Positions 41,627 through 49,191 of a stretch of 64,000 nt of DNA are shown here, piece after piece. Origin of the DNA: CAZLDI01 sp964558415 (GTDB lineage Bacteria; Chloroflexota; Dehalococcoidia; SM23-28-2; RBG-16-64-32); NCBI GenBank assembly GCA_964558415.1, contig CAZLDI010000011.1, positions 42,340-106,339 of the forward strand, given 5' to 3'. The first letter of the stretch is position 1; every line of letters starts with the position of its first letter. Below the pieces are notes generated by a model, which saw only the letters and a list, made by a program, of their open reading frames with translations, searched no databases and was not told the origin of the DNA. Position numbers and translations under genes: made by a program.

Positions 41627-43570
41627 CTATCCGCGGGACCCGTAAAGGCTCCGGCGCAGGTCCTGCACGACGTTGCTCCCATCCAGCCGCAGGTGGCGCG
41701 GGTTGAACTTCTCGTGATGGACTGAGATCACGAGGTCAGTGGGATCGACGCCCACGGGCAGCGGCAGTCCCGCGACGCCGAAGGCATCTGTCATTCCACC
41801 GGCGAGCACAGCGCCACCGTGCCCTACCAGCTCAATCTGCGCTCCGGCTACGGCTGGCTTTTCGCCGCGCGCATCCACATCGTTCTCCAACACCGTTACG
41901 GTCGCGGTGCGGCCGTCCAGCGCCGCTTCAACGGTCACCTCCATGTCCAGCAGGTAGATTAGCGGCTCGGTGACCACCGCCTTCAGGCCGGCGTCGATCA
42001 CGGCCTGCGCGGGGTCAGCCGCGAGCTCGACGTTGATCGGCGCCATGCCGTGGTCGGCGGTGATCACGAAGAGCGTTGTGTCAAAGAGGCCCCGCTGATC
42101 GAGCAGCGTGAGGATCTTGCCGACGCGCTTGTCGGTCTCGATCAGCGCGTCGCGGACCGCCGGGTCGTGCGGGCCATAGAGGTGGCCGACCGCGTCGGTC
42201 AGCGAGAACTCGTGGAAGGTGAATATGGGCGGCGGTTGAGTCGGATGATCGAACAGCATCAGCGACTGCACCGTCCCCTGGATGTCGGCGTAGCTGTAGC
42301 GGTGGATGCTCTCCTGTCCTTCCGCCTTCCAGCGCGGGTCGGTGTCCGAGCGGTTCTCGCGGACGAGCTCTCGCATCTTCTCCTCGTCCACCAGCAGCCG
42401 CCGCTCCAGCGTCGCGTGGGCAGCGCCCTTCACGCAGGGCTCGTTCAGAGACGCCGTGATCACGCCCGTGCGGCCGTCCCACCTGCCGAAGGCGCGGTGC
42501 AGCGCCTCGTAGAGCGTCTCGATCTCGTCCGAGACGAACTTCGCGGTGTCCCAGACCTGCCCTTGCGGCGTCACGACCTGGCGGGTCTCGCGCGTGTAGT
42601 ACGTGGGGTTGACGACGTCGTGGTGGCCGCACCAGGCGCCGCTGCCGAGCGCGTTGTGGCTGGGCCAGGTGATGCTGGGGAAGTTCACGGTCGTCCCGTA
42701 GCGGAACATCAGCCCGCGGTCGATGAGCCGCGAGATGTTCGGGATGCTCTCGCGGTCGCGCTCGAGGCGCTCCTGTAGCTCCGTGTTGCTGAGGCCGTCG
42801 AAAAGGAGTATGTAAGCGCGCTCGGGTGCGGAGGCCCCGTCGAGTATCTGTTCGATCACGCGGCCGTCCTGGCGTTTCAGGTAGACGTCCGGGGCGACGC
42901 CGCGCTCGCTGGAGGTGCGGCCGGTCGAGTCCTTTCCGTCGATCAGCGGCAGGCCGAGAAGCTTCGCGAGCGTCGGGGCGACATCGACCTGCGCGCAGAT
43001 GGTGTCCGTGACGCCTTCGCTAACGCCCGGCCCCGAGAAGACGAGGGGCGCGCGGGACTGCACGACGTCGATCGTACCGTGCTGGCCGGGCTGACGGCCG
43101 AAGGCGAACGACTTCGGGCTGATCGCTATGTCCGGCGCGTTGGGGCTGTCGAAGAGCTGAGCGATGCGCTCGTAGGCGAGCGGGTAGCTGATGTGCTCCG
43201 GTACTACGAACGCCTTCGCCGGGTCGGTTCCGGAGTAGCCGGATTTCGCGCCCGCCTCAAGCTCCTCCGCCAGGGTGGAGATGGCTGTCGGGTCCTGGTT
43301 CGCGATGGGGTTGTCCCCGATCTCCTCGATGACGCGGTAGCCGTAGCCGCCCTCGTCCGCGAGGAAGCGGACGAAGCGGACCATGCCGCGCGCGGCCCAC
43401 ACTTCGTAGGCGCCATCGCGGTAGGTCATCACGAGGTCGGTCTGGGAGCCGCGAATGGGGTCTGTGAGGAGGGCCTCGATCGCGCGATTGCCGGACTCCT
43501 CCTGGTGGGCGTCGAGGCCCTGGCCGGTGAGGCGTTCAGGGAGGGCGATGCGGTCTTGAACCGTGGTCAT
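41627..43570 (-). CDS. Alkaline-phosphatase-superfamily phosphodiesterase, two-part
   Basis: 647 residues. The C-terminal ~390 form a complete type I phosphodiesterase: metal Asp in YILLFDGLSN, nucleophile Thr in NFPSITWPSHNALGSG, then TDAVGHLYGPHD and FVITADHGMAPI. The N-terminal ~230 residues resemble only the later half of the same fold (GTIDVVQSRAPLVFSGPGV, ...VDVAPTLAKLLGLPLIDGK) and lack a nucleophile. The last ~90 residues are an Ig-like beta domain. ATG 43570 follows GAGGAG. The substrate is unknown. Confidence 0.82.
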   Translation of the reverse strand: MTTVQDRIALPERLTGQGLDAHQEESGNRAIEALLTDPIRGSQTDLVMTYRDGAYEVWAARGMVRFVRFLADEGGYGYRVIEEIGDNPIANQDPTAISTLAEELEAGAKSGYSGTDPAKAFVVPEHISYPLAYERIAQLFDSPNAPDIAISPKSFAFGRQPGQHGTIDVVQSRAPLVFSGPGVSEGVTDTICAQVDVAPTLAKLLGLPLIDGKDSTGRTSSERGVAPDVYLKRQDGRVIEQILDGASAPERAYILLFDGLSNTELQERLERDRESIPNISRLIDRGLMFRYGTTVNFPSITWPSHNALGSGAWCGHHDVVNPTYYTRETRQVVTPQGQVWDTAKFVSDEIETLYEALHRAFGRWDGRTGVITASLNEPCVKGAAHATLERRLLVDEEKMRELVRENRSDTDPRWKAEGQESIHRYSYADIQGTVQSLMLFDHPTQPPPIFTFHEFSLTDAVGHLYGPHDPAVRDALIETDKRVGKILTLLDQRGLFDTTLFVITADHGMAPINVELAADPAQAVIDAGLKAVVTEPLIYLLDMEVTVEAALDGRTATVTVLENDVDARGEKPAVAGAQIELVGHGGAVLAGGMTDAFGVAGLPLPVGVDPTDLVISVHHEKFNPRHLRLDGSNVVQDLRRSLYGSRG

Positions 43571-43782
43571 GGGCGGCTCCTCATCTGGAGTTTGTTTGGC
43601 AAATCCGGTGGTTTAGGTGACATAACGAGGACTCGGTGGGTGCCCTGAGTGGGATGGTGCTGTTTGGCGAGGCTGTGAGATTCCTCGACCCTCCGCCCCC
43701 GCCTTCCTTCCGCCCCGCTCGGCTCGGAATGACAGGGAGGGTGCCTCCCTTCCGCCCACTCGGCTTGGAATGACAGGGTGGG
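43571..43782. repeat. Short repeat region
   Basis: Contains two units of the CTCGG(C)TTGGAATGACAGGG type (about 43715-43775), related to the GGGATGACA units seen at 5.2 and 26.3 kb. No gene. Confidence 0.55.
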
Positions 43783-44316
43783 TCACGGACGTGCGCCCCA
43801 TCTCTCCCAGCTTACGTAGTCGCCCATGTCTACACGCTTGGCGCCGAGGGACATGGGGGCGCCGGGGAGGGGGTAGCCGAGGGCGATGATTACGACGACG
43901 CGCCAGCCGGTGCGACCGCTCGCCTCATCCGCAACGTCCTGCGGGAGGCCCAGCTTCTCGATGATACACGGCTGGTCGTGGACGGAGGTAGGACAGGAGG
44001 CGATGCCTTCGTTCCAGGCGGCGACCATCATGTTCTGCGCGGCGCGGCCGGCGTCGAAGTCGCTCCCGGAGGGCGAGCAGCAGACGACGATGCCCGCCTT
44101 CGCGACCTTTAGCGGCTCCGAGAACTTGCCGCAGGTCGCGATCTCCTGGAGCCACGCCTTATCGCGCAGGACGACGAGGCGCACGGGCTGCGTGTTCTTG
44201 GAGCTGCCGGCCATGCGCCCGGCCTGGATGATGCGGCCGAGCACGTCCACCGCGATCGGGTCGTCCGTGTAGGCGCGGGTGTCCCGCTTAGTGGTTATCG
44301 CTTTGTATGCGTCCAT
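43783..44316 (-). CDS. Nitroreductase family protein
   Basis: 177 residues. FMN-binding RDTRAYTDDPI at the N-terminus, AGSSKNTQPVRLVVL, and the dimer-interface helix AAQNMMVAAWNEGIASCP. Likely NAD(P)H-dependent FMN oxidoreductase; substrate unknown. GCGGAGGG precedes the ATG. Confidence 0.88.
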   Translation of the reverse strand: MDAYKAITTKRDTRAYTDDPIAVDVLGRIIQAGRMAGSSKNTQPVRLVVLRDKAWLQEIATCGKFSEPLKVAKAGIVVCCSPSGSDFDAGRAAQNMMVAAWNEGIASCPTSVHDQPCIIEKLGLPQDVADEASGRTGWRVVVIIALGYPLPGAPMSLGAKRVDMGDYVSWERWGARP

Positions 44317-44344
44317 AGACCCTCCGCAGATATGAGTGCACCGC

Positions 44345-45082
44345 TCAGCATGCCAGATTTGGCGCCGCGAGGGAACGGGTCAGGGGGCGCGCGGGCAGCA
44401 GCGCGGGCAGCAGCTCCGTGAGCGAACGCACGCGAAGGTGTGGCTTGGGTACTCGCCGGGGGCGGCGCAGGCCGTTACGGTTCACCCAGGCGACCTGCAT
44501 GCCGGCGTTCAGCGGGCCGAGGACGTCAGGTATCGGGTTGTCGCCGACGTAGAGGACGCGTTGCGGCGACACATCGAGGCGGGCGGCGAGGTGCGCGAAG
44601 ATCTGCGGGTTCGGCTTGATCGCCTGGGCCTCCTCCGAGCTGACGACCGTCTCGAACGTGAGGTTGTTAAGCGCGAGGCATTCCGTCAGGAAGTCGTCGT
44701 CGGCGTTGGAGCAGAGGGCGAGGCGGTAGTGCGGGCGCAGGGCCTCGATCACGGCGGCGGCGTCGTCGAACGCGGGCGCGGCGGCGAGGCGGGCCTTCAG
44801 GAGCAGGGAGGCGTCCCAGGCGTCGCCGGGGAGCTTGAGGCGGTGGAATACGTACTCGAACTGGTCCGCCCAGGCCTGGTCATAGCGCTTGTAGACGGGG
44901 TCGTGGTGGTGCTCCGAACGCATGACGTAGGCGGCGCGGAGGAAGCGCAGCCAGAGGTCTGCGGCATCGGCGTCGAGGGACTGGCGGTCGCAGATCTCGG
45001 CCATCGTGGCGATGAAGTCTGGTTCGGTGAAGTTGAGGAGGGTGCCGTAGGCGTCGAAGGCGATGGCTTCGATGTTAGCCAC
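44345..45082 (-). CDS. HAD superfamily hydrolase
   Basis: 245 residues from GTG 45082. Nucleophile motif AIAFDAYGTLLNF, motif II LALCSNADDD, Lys/acidic motifs KPNPQIFAHLAARLDV and VGDNPIPDVLGPLNAGM. It is a haloacid-dehalogenase-like phosphatase of unknown substrate. The frame continues upstream through dispersed repeats to 45157, adding SSDPSAPSVANI-type repeated residues. VANI just before the catalytic strand is itself duplicated in the repeat, so the GTG in that copy is the likeliest original start. Confidence 0.85.
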   Translation of the reverse strand: MANIEAIAFDAYGTLLNFTEPDFIATMAEICDRQSLDADAADLWLRFLRAAYVMRSEHHHDPVYKRYDQAWADQFEYVFHRLKLPGDAWDASLLLKARLAAAPAFDDAAAVIEALRPHYRLALCSNADDDFLTECLALNNLTFETVVSSEEAQAIKPNPQIFAHLAARLDVSPQRVLYVGDNPIPDVLGPLNAGMQVAWVNRNGLRRPRRVPKPHLRVRSLTELLPALLPARPLTRSLAAPNLAC

Positions 45083-45258
45083 AGAGGGCGCTGAGGAATC
45101 AGAGGACGCAGAGGTCTTAATGTTAGCCACAGAGGGCGCGGAGGGATCAGAGGACACGGATGACTTTGATTTTGGCCACAGAGGGCGCGGAGGAATCAGA
45201 GGACACTGAGGTCTTGATTGGCCAGAGGGGCGCGGAGAGATCAGATGACACAGATGGC
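45075..45258. repeat. Tandem CACAGAGGGCG repeats
   Basis: Four imperfect units of about 48 bases (starting near 45075, 45123, 45172 and 45220), each beginning (TTA)GCCACAGAGGGCGC and containing GATCAGAGGACAC or close. They overlap the 5' end of the HAD gene and lie before the GxxExxY gene's 3' end. Single copies of the same element are at about 5018 and 21012-21240. Confidence 0.8.
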
Positions 45259-45714
45259 TTAGTGAATCAGGCGTTTCACTTCGGTTCGGGTCCGGCCAAA
45301 GTTCAGGAGGAGACCGACCTGAATGCCAGTCGCCTTCAAGTAGTTCAGAAGCTGCGCTTCGTGGATTGCAGCCAGTGCATCGATAGCCTTGATTTCGCAG
45401 AGAACAACGTTACCGACGACGAGGTCGGCGACGTATGTGCCGATCGGCTGACCCTTGTAGCTAATCGGAATCGAGACCTGGCTCGCGAAATCAAGTCCGC
45501 GGTTGCCGAGCTCTATCTTGAGGGCGCTCTCGTATACTTTCTCAAGGAATCCCGGCCCGAGCTCTCGGTGGACCTCGATGGCCGCGCCAATAATCTGGCG
45601 CGTCAACTCACTATGTGGATAGATATTCGACGTCGCCGCAGAAGCAGGGAGGAGCCTCTCAACAAGCTCCGTGTCCCTCTGCGGGTTCTGCGACCTCTGT
45701 GGCTCTAAATCCAC
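45259..45714 (-). CDS. GxxExxY protein (PD-(D/E)XK-like)
   Basis: 151 residues. LTRQIIGAAIEVHRELGPGF, LEKVYESALKIEL (GxxExxY), then YVADLVVGNVVLCEIKA with the nuclease-like Asp...Glu-x-Lys. The family is common next to repeats and of unknown role. The frame's first ~17 residues come from a CACAGAGG-type repeat that overlaps the 3' end of hemB, so the true start may be inside. GTG 45714 would overlap the hemB stop. Confidence 0.8.
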   Translation of the reverse strand: MDLEPQRSQNPQRDTELVERLLPASAATSNIYPHSELTRQIIGAAIEVHRELGPGFLEKVYESALKIELGNRGLDFASQVSIPISYKGQPIGTYVADLVVGNVVLCEIKAIDALAAIHEAQLLNYLKATGIQVGLLLNFGRTRTEVKRLIH

Positions 45715-46733
45715 CGAGCCGCGTCCTTAGCGTGGTAGGTGAGGATGATGTCGGCGCCGGCGCGTTTGATGGCCGTGAGGACTTCGAGGGTGCTGAGGCG
45801 TTCGTCGAGGTAGCCGGCGGCGGAGGCGGCTTTGATCATCGCGTACTCGCCGCTGACGTTGTAGGCGGCGAGGGGGTGGTCGAAGCGGTCGCGGGCGCGG
45901 GCGATGAGGTCGAGGTTGGGGAGGGCAGGCTTGATCATCACGATGTCGGCGCCTTCCTCGATGTCGGCTTCGATTTCGCGCATCGCCTCGCGGGAGTTGG
46001 CGGGATCCATCTGGTAGCCGCGGCGGTCGCCGAACTGCGGGGCGGACCCGGCGGCGACGCGGAAGGGGCCGTAGAAGGCGGAGGCCTGCTTGGCGGCGTA
46101 GGCCATGATGGGGGTGTGGGCGAGGTTGGCGTCGTCGAGGGCGGCGCGGATGGCGGCGACGCGGCCGTCCATCATGTCGGAGGGGGCGACGATGTCCGCG
46201 CCGGCCTCGGCGTGGGAGAGGGCGGTGCGGGCGAGGAGGGGGAGCGTGGCGTCGTTGTCTACGACGAGTTGAGAGTTGACAGTTGACAGTTGAGAGTGCC
46301 CCCCGGCCTCAGTGATGATGCCGCAGTGGCCGTGAGACGTGTACTCGCAGAGGCAGACGTCGGTGATGACGACGAGATCTGGGGCGGCCTGCTTGAGGGT
46401 CCGGACGGCCCGCTGGACGATGCCGTCGGGGTCGTAGGCCTCGGAGCCGGCTTCGTCCTTGGCGGCGGGCAGGCCGAAGAGGAGGACGGCGGGGATGGCG
46501 AGCGAGCGCAGCTCCTCCACCTCGCGGGGGAGCTGGTCGAGCGAGAGGTGGCACTGGCCGGGCATGGAGGCGATCTCGTCGCGGACGTTTTCGCCGTGGG
46601 TGACGAAGAGGGGGTAGACGAAGTCCTGGGGGGAGAGGCGGGTCTCGCGGACGAGGGCGCGCAGGGGTTCGCTGCTGCGCAGGCGGCGGAGGCGGCGGAA
46701 GGGGTGGGGGAGAGTGCGGGTGGGGGTGGTCAT
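45705..46733 (-). CDS. hemB: Porphobilinogen synthase
   Basis: 342 residues. Zinc cysteines in CLCEYTSHGHC (127, 129, 137), Schiff-base lysines in MAYAAKQASAFYGPF and ADIVMIKPALPNLD. It condenses two 5-aminolevulinates. Residues about 143-157 (GGHSQLSTVNSQL) are an extra loop encoded by a dispersed GTTGAGAGTTGACAG repeat at 46267-46297, in frame, between the zinc site and DNDATLPLLAR. The ATG overlaps the stop of the DUF5063-like gene (ATGA). Last tetrapyrrole gene of the operon. Confidence 0.95.
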   Translation of the reverse strand: MTTPTRTLPHPFRRLRRLRSSEPLRALVRETRLSPQDFVYPLFVTHGENVRDEIASMPGQCHLSLDQLPREVEELRSLAIPAVLLFGLPAAKDEAGSEAYDPDGIVQRAVRTLKQAAPDLVVITDVCLCEYTSHGHCGIITEAGGHSQLSTVNSQLVVDNDATLPLLARTALSHAEAGADIVAPSDMMDGRVAAIRAALDDANLAHTPIMAYAAKQASAFYGPFRVAAGSAPQFGDRRGYQMDPANSREAMREIEADIEEGADIVMIKPALPNLDLIARARDRFDHPLAAYNVSGEYAMIKAASAAGYLDERLSTLEVLTAIKRAGADIILTYHAKDAARWI

Positions 46734-47299
46734 ATGTCAAACACCTCGTCGTCTTCGTCATAGTGACAGTGGACAAGCGCGTACACGGCAGCGATGGCGT
46801 CTTTCGCACTATTTGGCCAGAGTAACAGCGCTACCCGCCAACGTTGGACAGCACTCTCGGAGGGAGGAGCGTCGCTACTATACAGGTCGAGCCCATCCCG
46901 CAACCCGATATAGACCTCAGCCAGTTCATCAGCCAGGCTAGCAACACAAACTTCTTGGTCGTTCGGATCTGCTGGGTCGTGTACATGGCGGAACCACGTG
47001 TGCCTTCCCAACTTGTTCTCGATACGCGCGCAGAGTTGCTTCCATCGCTCATGATGTCCTTCCGCGGCCGTTCCGATTGGTACGGACTCGGGACCGTCTT
47101 CTTGATCGATTTCATAGCCCACTTCGGGAAGGTCTAGCCCAAATGAGTAGACCCGCGGCAGGAGAACGTCAATCTGTCGAAGGAACTCTATCTCCGTCAG
47201 TTTCTGAATTCGATCGATTACTGAGCAAAAGCGCTCGGCCACTTCGACGAATCGCCTGATCATTTCAGCAGCAGGCTCGTTCGTCGCGTTTGGAGTCAT
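46730..47299 (-). CDS. DUF5063-like protein, copy 2
   Basis: 189 residues, acidic, mostly helical. Helix FVEVAERFCSVIDRIQKLTE, LRQIDVLLPRVYSFGL, then SLADELAEVYIGLRDGLDLY and a C-terminal HCHYDEDDEVFDI. It is similar in layout and at the C-terminus to the gene at 48.6-49.2 kb, but diverged. Function unknown. It overlaps the scar ORF upstream and hemB downstream by four bases each (ATGA), so it is translated as part of the hem operon. Confidence 0.75.
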   Translation of the reverse strand: MTPNATNEPAAEMIRRFVEVAERFCSVIDRIQKLTEIEFLRQIDVLLPRVYSFGLDLPEVGYEIDQEDGPESVPIGTAAEGHHERWKQLCARIENKLGRHTWFRHVHDPADPNDQEVCVASLADELAEVYIGLRDGLDLYSSDAPPSESAVQRWRVALLLWPNSAKDAIAAVYALVHCHYDEDDEVFDI

Positions 47300-47556
47300 T
47301 CGCCAACGACCTCGAATGGCTTGAGCCGGGCGACTATCGCACTCACCAATCCCTCCACCGTATGCTCCGGGGCCACTATGTCTACCCGCAGGCCGAGGTC
47401 GCGGGCCGTTCGCGCGGTGACGGGACCGATGCAGGCGATGAGGGGGCCCTCACCCCCGGCCCCTCTCCCGTGCGCGGGCGAGGGGGGATGGGCGGGCGGA
47501 TGAGGGCGCTGAGGTGGGGTGAAGGGGTGGGGGAGGGTTCGGGTGGGGATGGTCAT
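47296..47556 (-). pseudogene. Scar ORF: hemB 5' end joined to hemD 3' end (copy 3)
   Basis: 86 codons, open from ATG 47556. The first 12 (MTIPTRTLPHPF) match the start of HemB, the middle (AHGRGAGGEG) is a dispersed repeat, and the rest (GPLIACIGPVTARTARDLGL ...) is the end of HemD. It differs from intact hemD by many substitutions but keeps the frame. It connects the nuclease-HTH gene and DUF5063 copy 2. It is probably a recombination scar, yet it overlaps the next start by four bases and so may keep ribosomes moving. Confidence 0.85.
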
Positions 47557-47560
47557 GGAG

Positions 47561-48349
47561 CTATTCTTCTAGTCCGAAGGCACTGGGAGCAATCTTGAGA
47601 GCTTGAATGATGCGCTCGAGCTCGTCCCTCCTCGGAGTTGATATTATCTTGGGATATTCGATCCAAGAATATCTCTGGCGGCCAATACCGGTGAGTTTAC
47701 CCACGTCAGCCTGGGTTAGGCCCATATCTCTCCGGCGATTCTTAACCAGACGAGCCAGGTCAGACGACCAAGGAATAGTCTTACTATCGAGCGCACGCTG
47801 CGGCGTAGGCGCAGTCAGCGATAGCGGAACTGAGGAACTCGCCGCGTTTTTCTCTGGGTACTCTAAGTACATGTGATCAGCCGATGGATTCACGTGGAAC
47901 ACAAAGGAACGCTGTTTCCCCCGTACGACGTGTGGCTTGAATCGACCCGCCACGAGGAGATCACTCCACGGATAAAGCCATATGCAGTCTAGGGAATAGT
48001 CGTAATTCAGATGCACAAACATCAGGTGGGATGGACAGTCGAGGCCCTCTACCGTCGGAATGGCGCTGCTTTGCCTCCATCCGCTCGCCCAACCTTTGCG
48101 CGCCTTGACTGAAACGTGCATATCGCGGATCTCGAAGTCGTGTTCGAGATCATCGGGCACGAGCCGCCCGCCCAGCAACAACTTGCCAAATATCTCGCCT
48201 AGCCAGCCAACGATCTCGTCACCCTTCAGCTTCTTGCCGTCCGCGTGTGTCTCAAGCAGGCGCCTAATGTTCGCGTTGGCCTCCACAATTTCAGAGAAAT
48301 ACGGACGCAACTGCTCTGCAAGCGCCTCGACGTGTTCCTTAGGGCTCAT
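47561..48349 (-). CDS. Putative PD-(D/E)XK-like nuclease with C-terminal XRE HTH
   Basis: 262 residues. The N-terminal ~170 contain a possible nuclease core (GWLGEIFGKLLLGGR, HDFEIRDMHVSVKARKGW, where Asp and the x-K-x pair could be the active site, and LMFVHLNYDYSLDCIWLYP). The C-terminal ~65 are an XRE-type HTH (LARLVKNRRRDMGLTQADVG and LTGIGRQRYSWIEY). Such fusions occur among restriction and controller proteins; no methylase is adjacent. The start ATG 48349 lies within the end of a hemD scar ORF. Confidence 0.6.
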   Translation of the reverse strand: MSPKEHVEALAEQLRPYFSEIVEANANIRRLLETHADGKKLKGDEIVGWLGEIFGKLLLGGRLVPDDLEHDFEIRDMHVSVKARKGWASGWRQSSAIPTVEGLDCPSHLMFVHLNYDYSLDCIWLYPWSDLLVAGRFKPHVVRGKQRSFVFHVNPSADHMYLEYPEKNAASSSVPLSLTAPTPQRALDSKTIPWSSDLARLVKNRRRDMGLTQADVGKLTGIGRQRYSWIEYPKIISTPRRDELERIIQALKIAPSAFGLEE

Positions 48350-48587
48350 CTTTCGTACCCTCCCTCATTGCCCGCACCAGCCCCTGTACCGTGTGCTCCT
48401 CCGCTACCACATCTACCTGCAGGCCCAGTTCGCGCGCGGTCTGGGCGGTGATGGGACCGATGCAGGCGATGAGGGGGCCCTCACCCTCAGCCCCTCTCCC
48501 GTGCGCGGGCGAGGGGGGATGGCCGGGCGGATGAGGGCGCTGAGGTGGGGTGAAGGGGTGGGGGAGGGTTCGGGTGGGGATGGTCAT
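48339..48587 (-). pseudogene. Scar ORF: hemB 5' end joined to hemD 3' end (copy 2)
   Basis: 82 codons: MTIPTRTLPHPF from the HemB start, the AHGRGAEGEG repeat, then GPLIACIGPITAQTAREL and EHTVQGLVRAMRE like the HemD end. ATG 48587 overlaps the stop of DUF5063 copy 1. Its stop lies inside the start of the nuclease-HTH gene. Confidence 0.85.
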
Positions 48588-49189
48588 ATGTCGAACACCT
48601 CGTCGTCCTCGTCGTAATGCTGGTGATACAGCCAGTGGATAGCTGACAGGGCTTGAAGCGCGTGAGGCCCCCAGTGTGTCTTCTTTCCGAAGCTCCAGTC
48701 CCAGATCGCCTCACGCATGCCCAATTCGTCGTCCGAACGGTACAAGTCCAAGGCCATCTTCACGTCTGAATAAACCGACTCGATGTCTTCTGAAAGGCTA
48801 CCGTCAAGCGCTTCACCTTCGTGGGGGTGAACCGGATCGAATACGAATGAATACGCATCATGCGTCCCAAGCTTTACTCGTAACTGATCATCAATTGGGA
48901 CCTCCATCGGGAGGTCCTGCATCAACGAAATACGCAATTCATCAACGTGCTGTTTCCTATGTTCGAAAGCGCGGCGGCTTTCCTCTGAGTCGTCATTCTC
49001 GTCTGGCCAAGGATAGTCAGGCAGGCGACAGGCTGTGTAGTAGAGCAAGGGCAGTAACTCCACCATTTGTCGGAGAAACGCGGCTTCGGAGAAGTAGTCC
49101 AGACGCTCAATGACCCCGCAGAAGCGTTCTGCCGTCTCAATGAATTGCATGACTTCTTCGCTGCCGAGTTCCTGTTGCGTCTTCACCAT
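48584..49189 (-). CDS. DUF5063-like protein, copy 1
   Basis: 201 residues from ATG 49189, two bases after the cobA-hemD stop. Helix VMQFIETAERFCGVIERLDY, LRQMVELLPLLYYTACRLP, SLSEDIESVYSDVKMALDLY and the same C-terminal HQHYDEDDEVFDI as copy 2. Outside these motifs the two copies differ widely, so they are old paralogues or alleles from different lineages. Function unknown. Confidence 0.75.
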   Translation of the reverse strand: MVKTQQELGSEEVMQFIETAERFCGVIERLDYFSEAAFLRQMVELLPLLYYTACRLPDYPWPDENDDSEESRRAFEHRKQHVDELRISLMQDLPMEVPIDDQLRVKLGTHDAYSFVFDPVHPHEGEALDGSLSEDIESVYSDVKMALDLYRSDDELGMREAIWDWSFGKKTHWGPHALQALSAIHWLYHQHYDEDDEVFDI

Positions 49190-49191
49190 GC

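Noticed and set aside
45075..45258. Tandem repeat as a CRISPR array
   Set aside because: No unique spacers: whole ~48-base units are repeated, with drift, and no cas genes are near.
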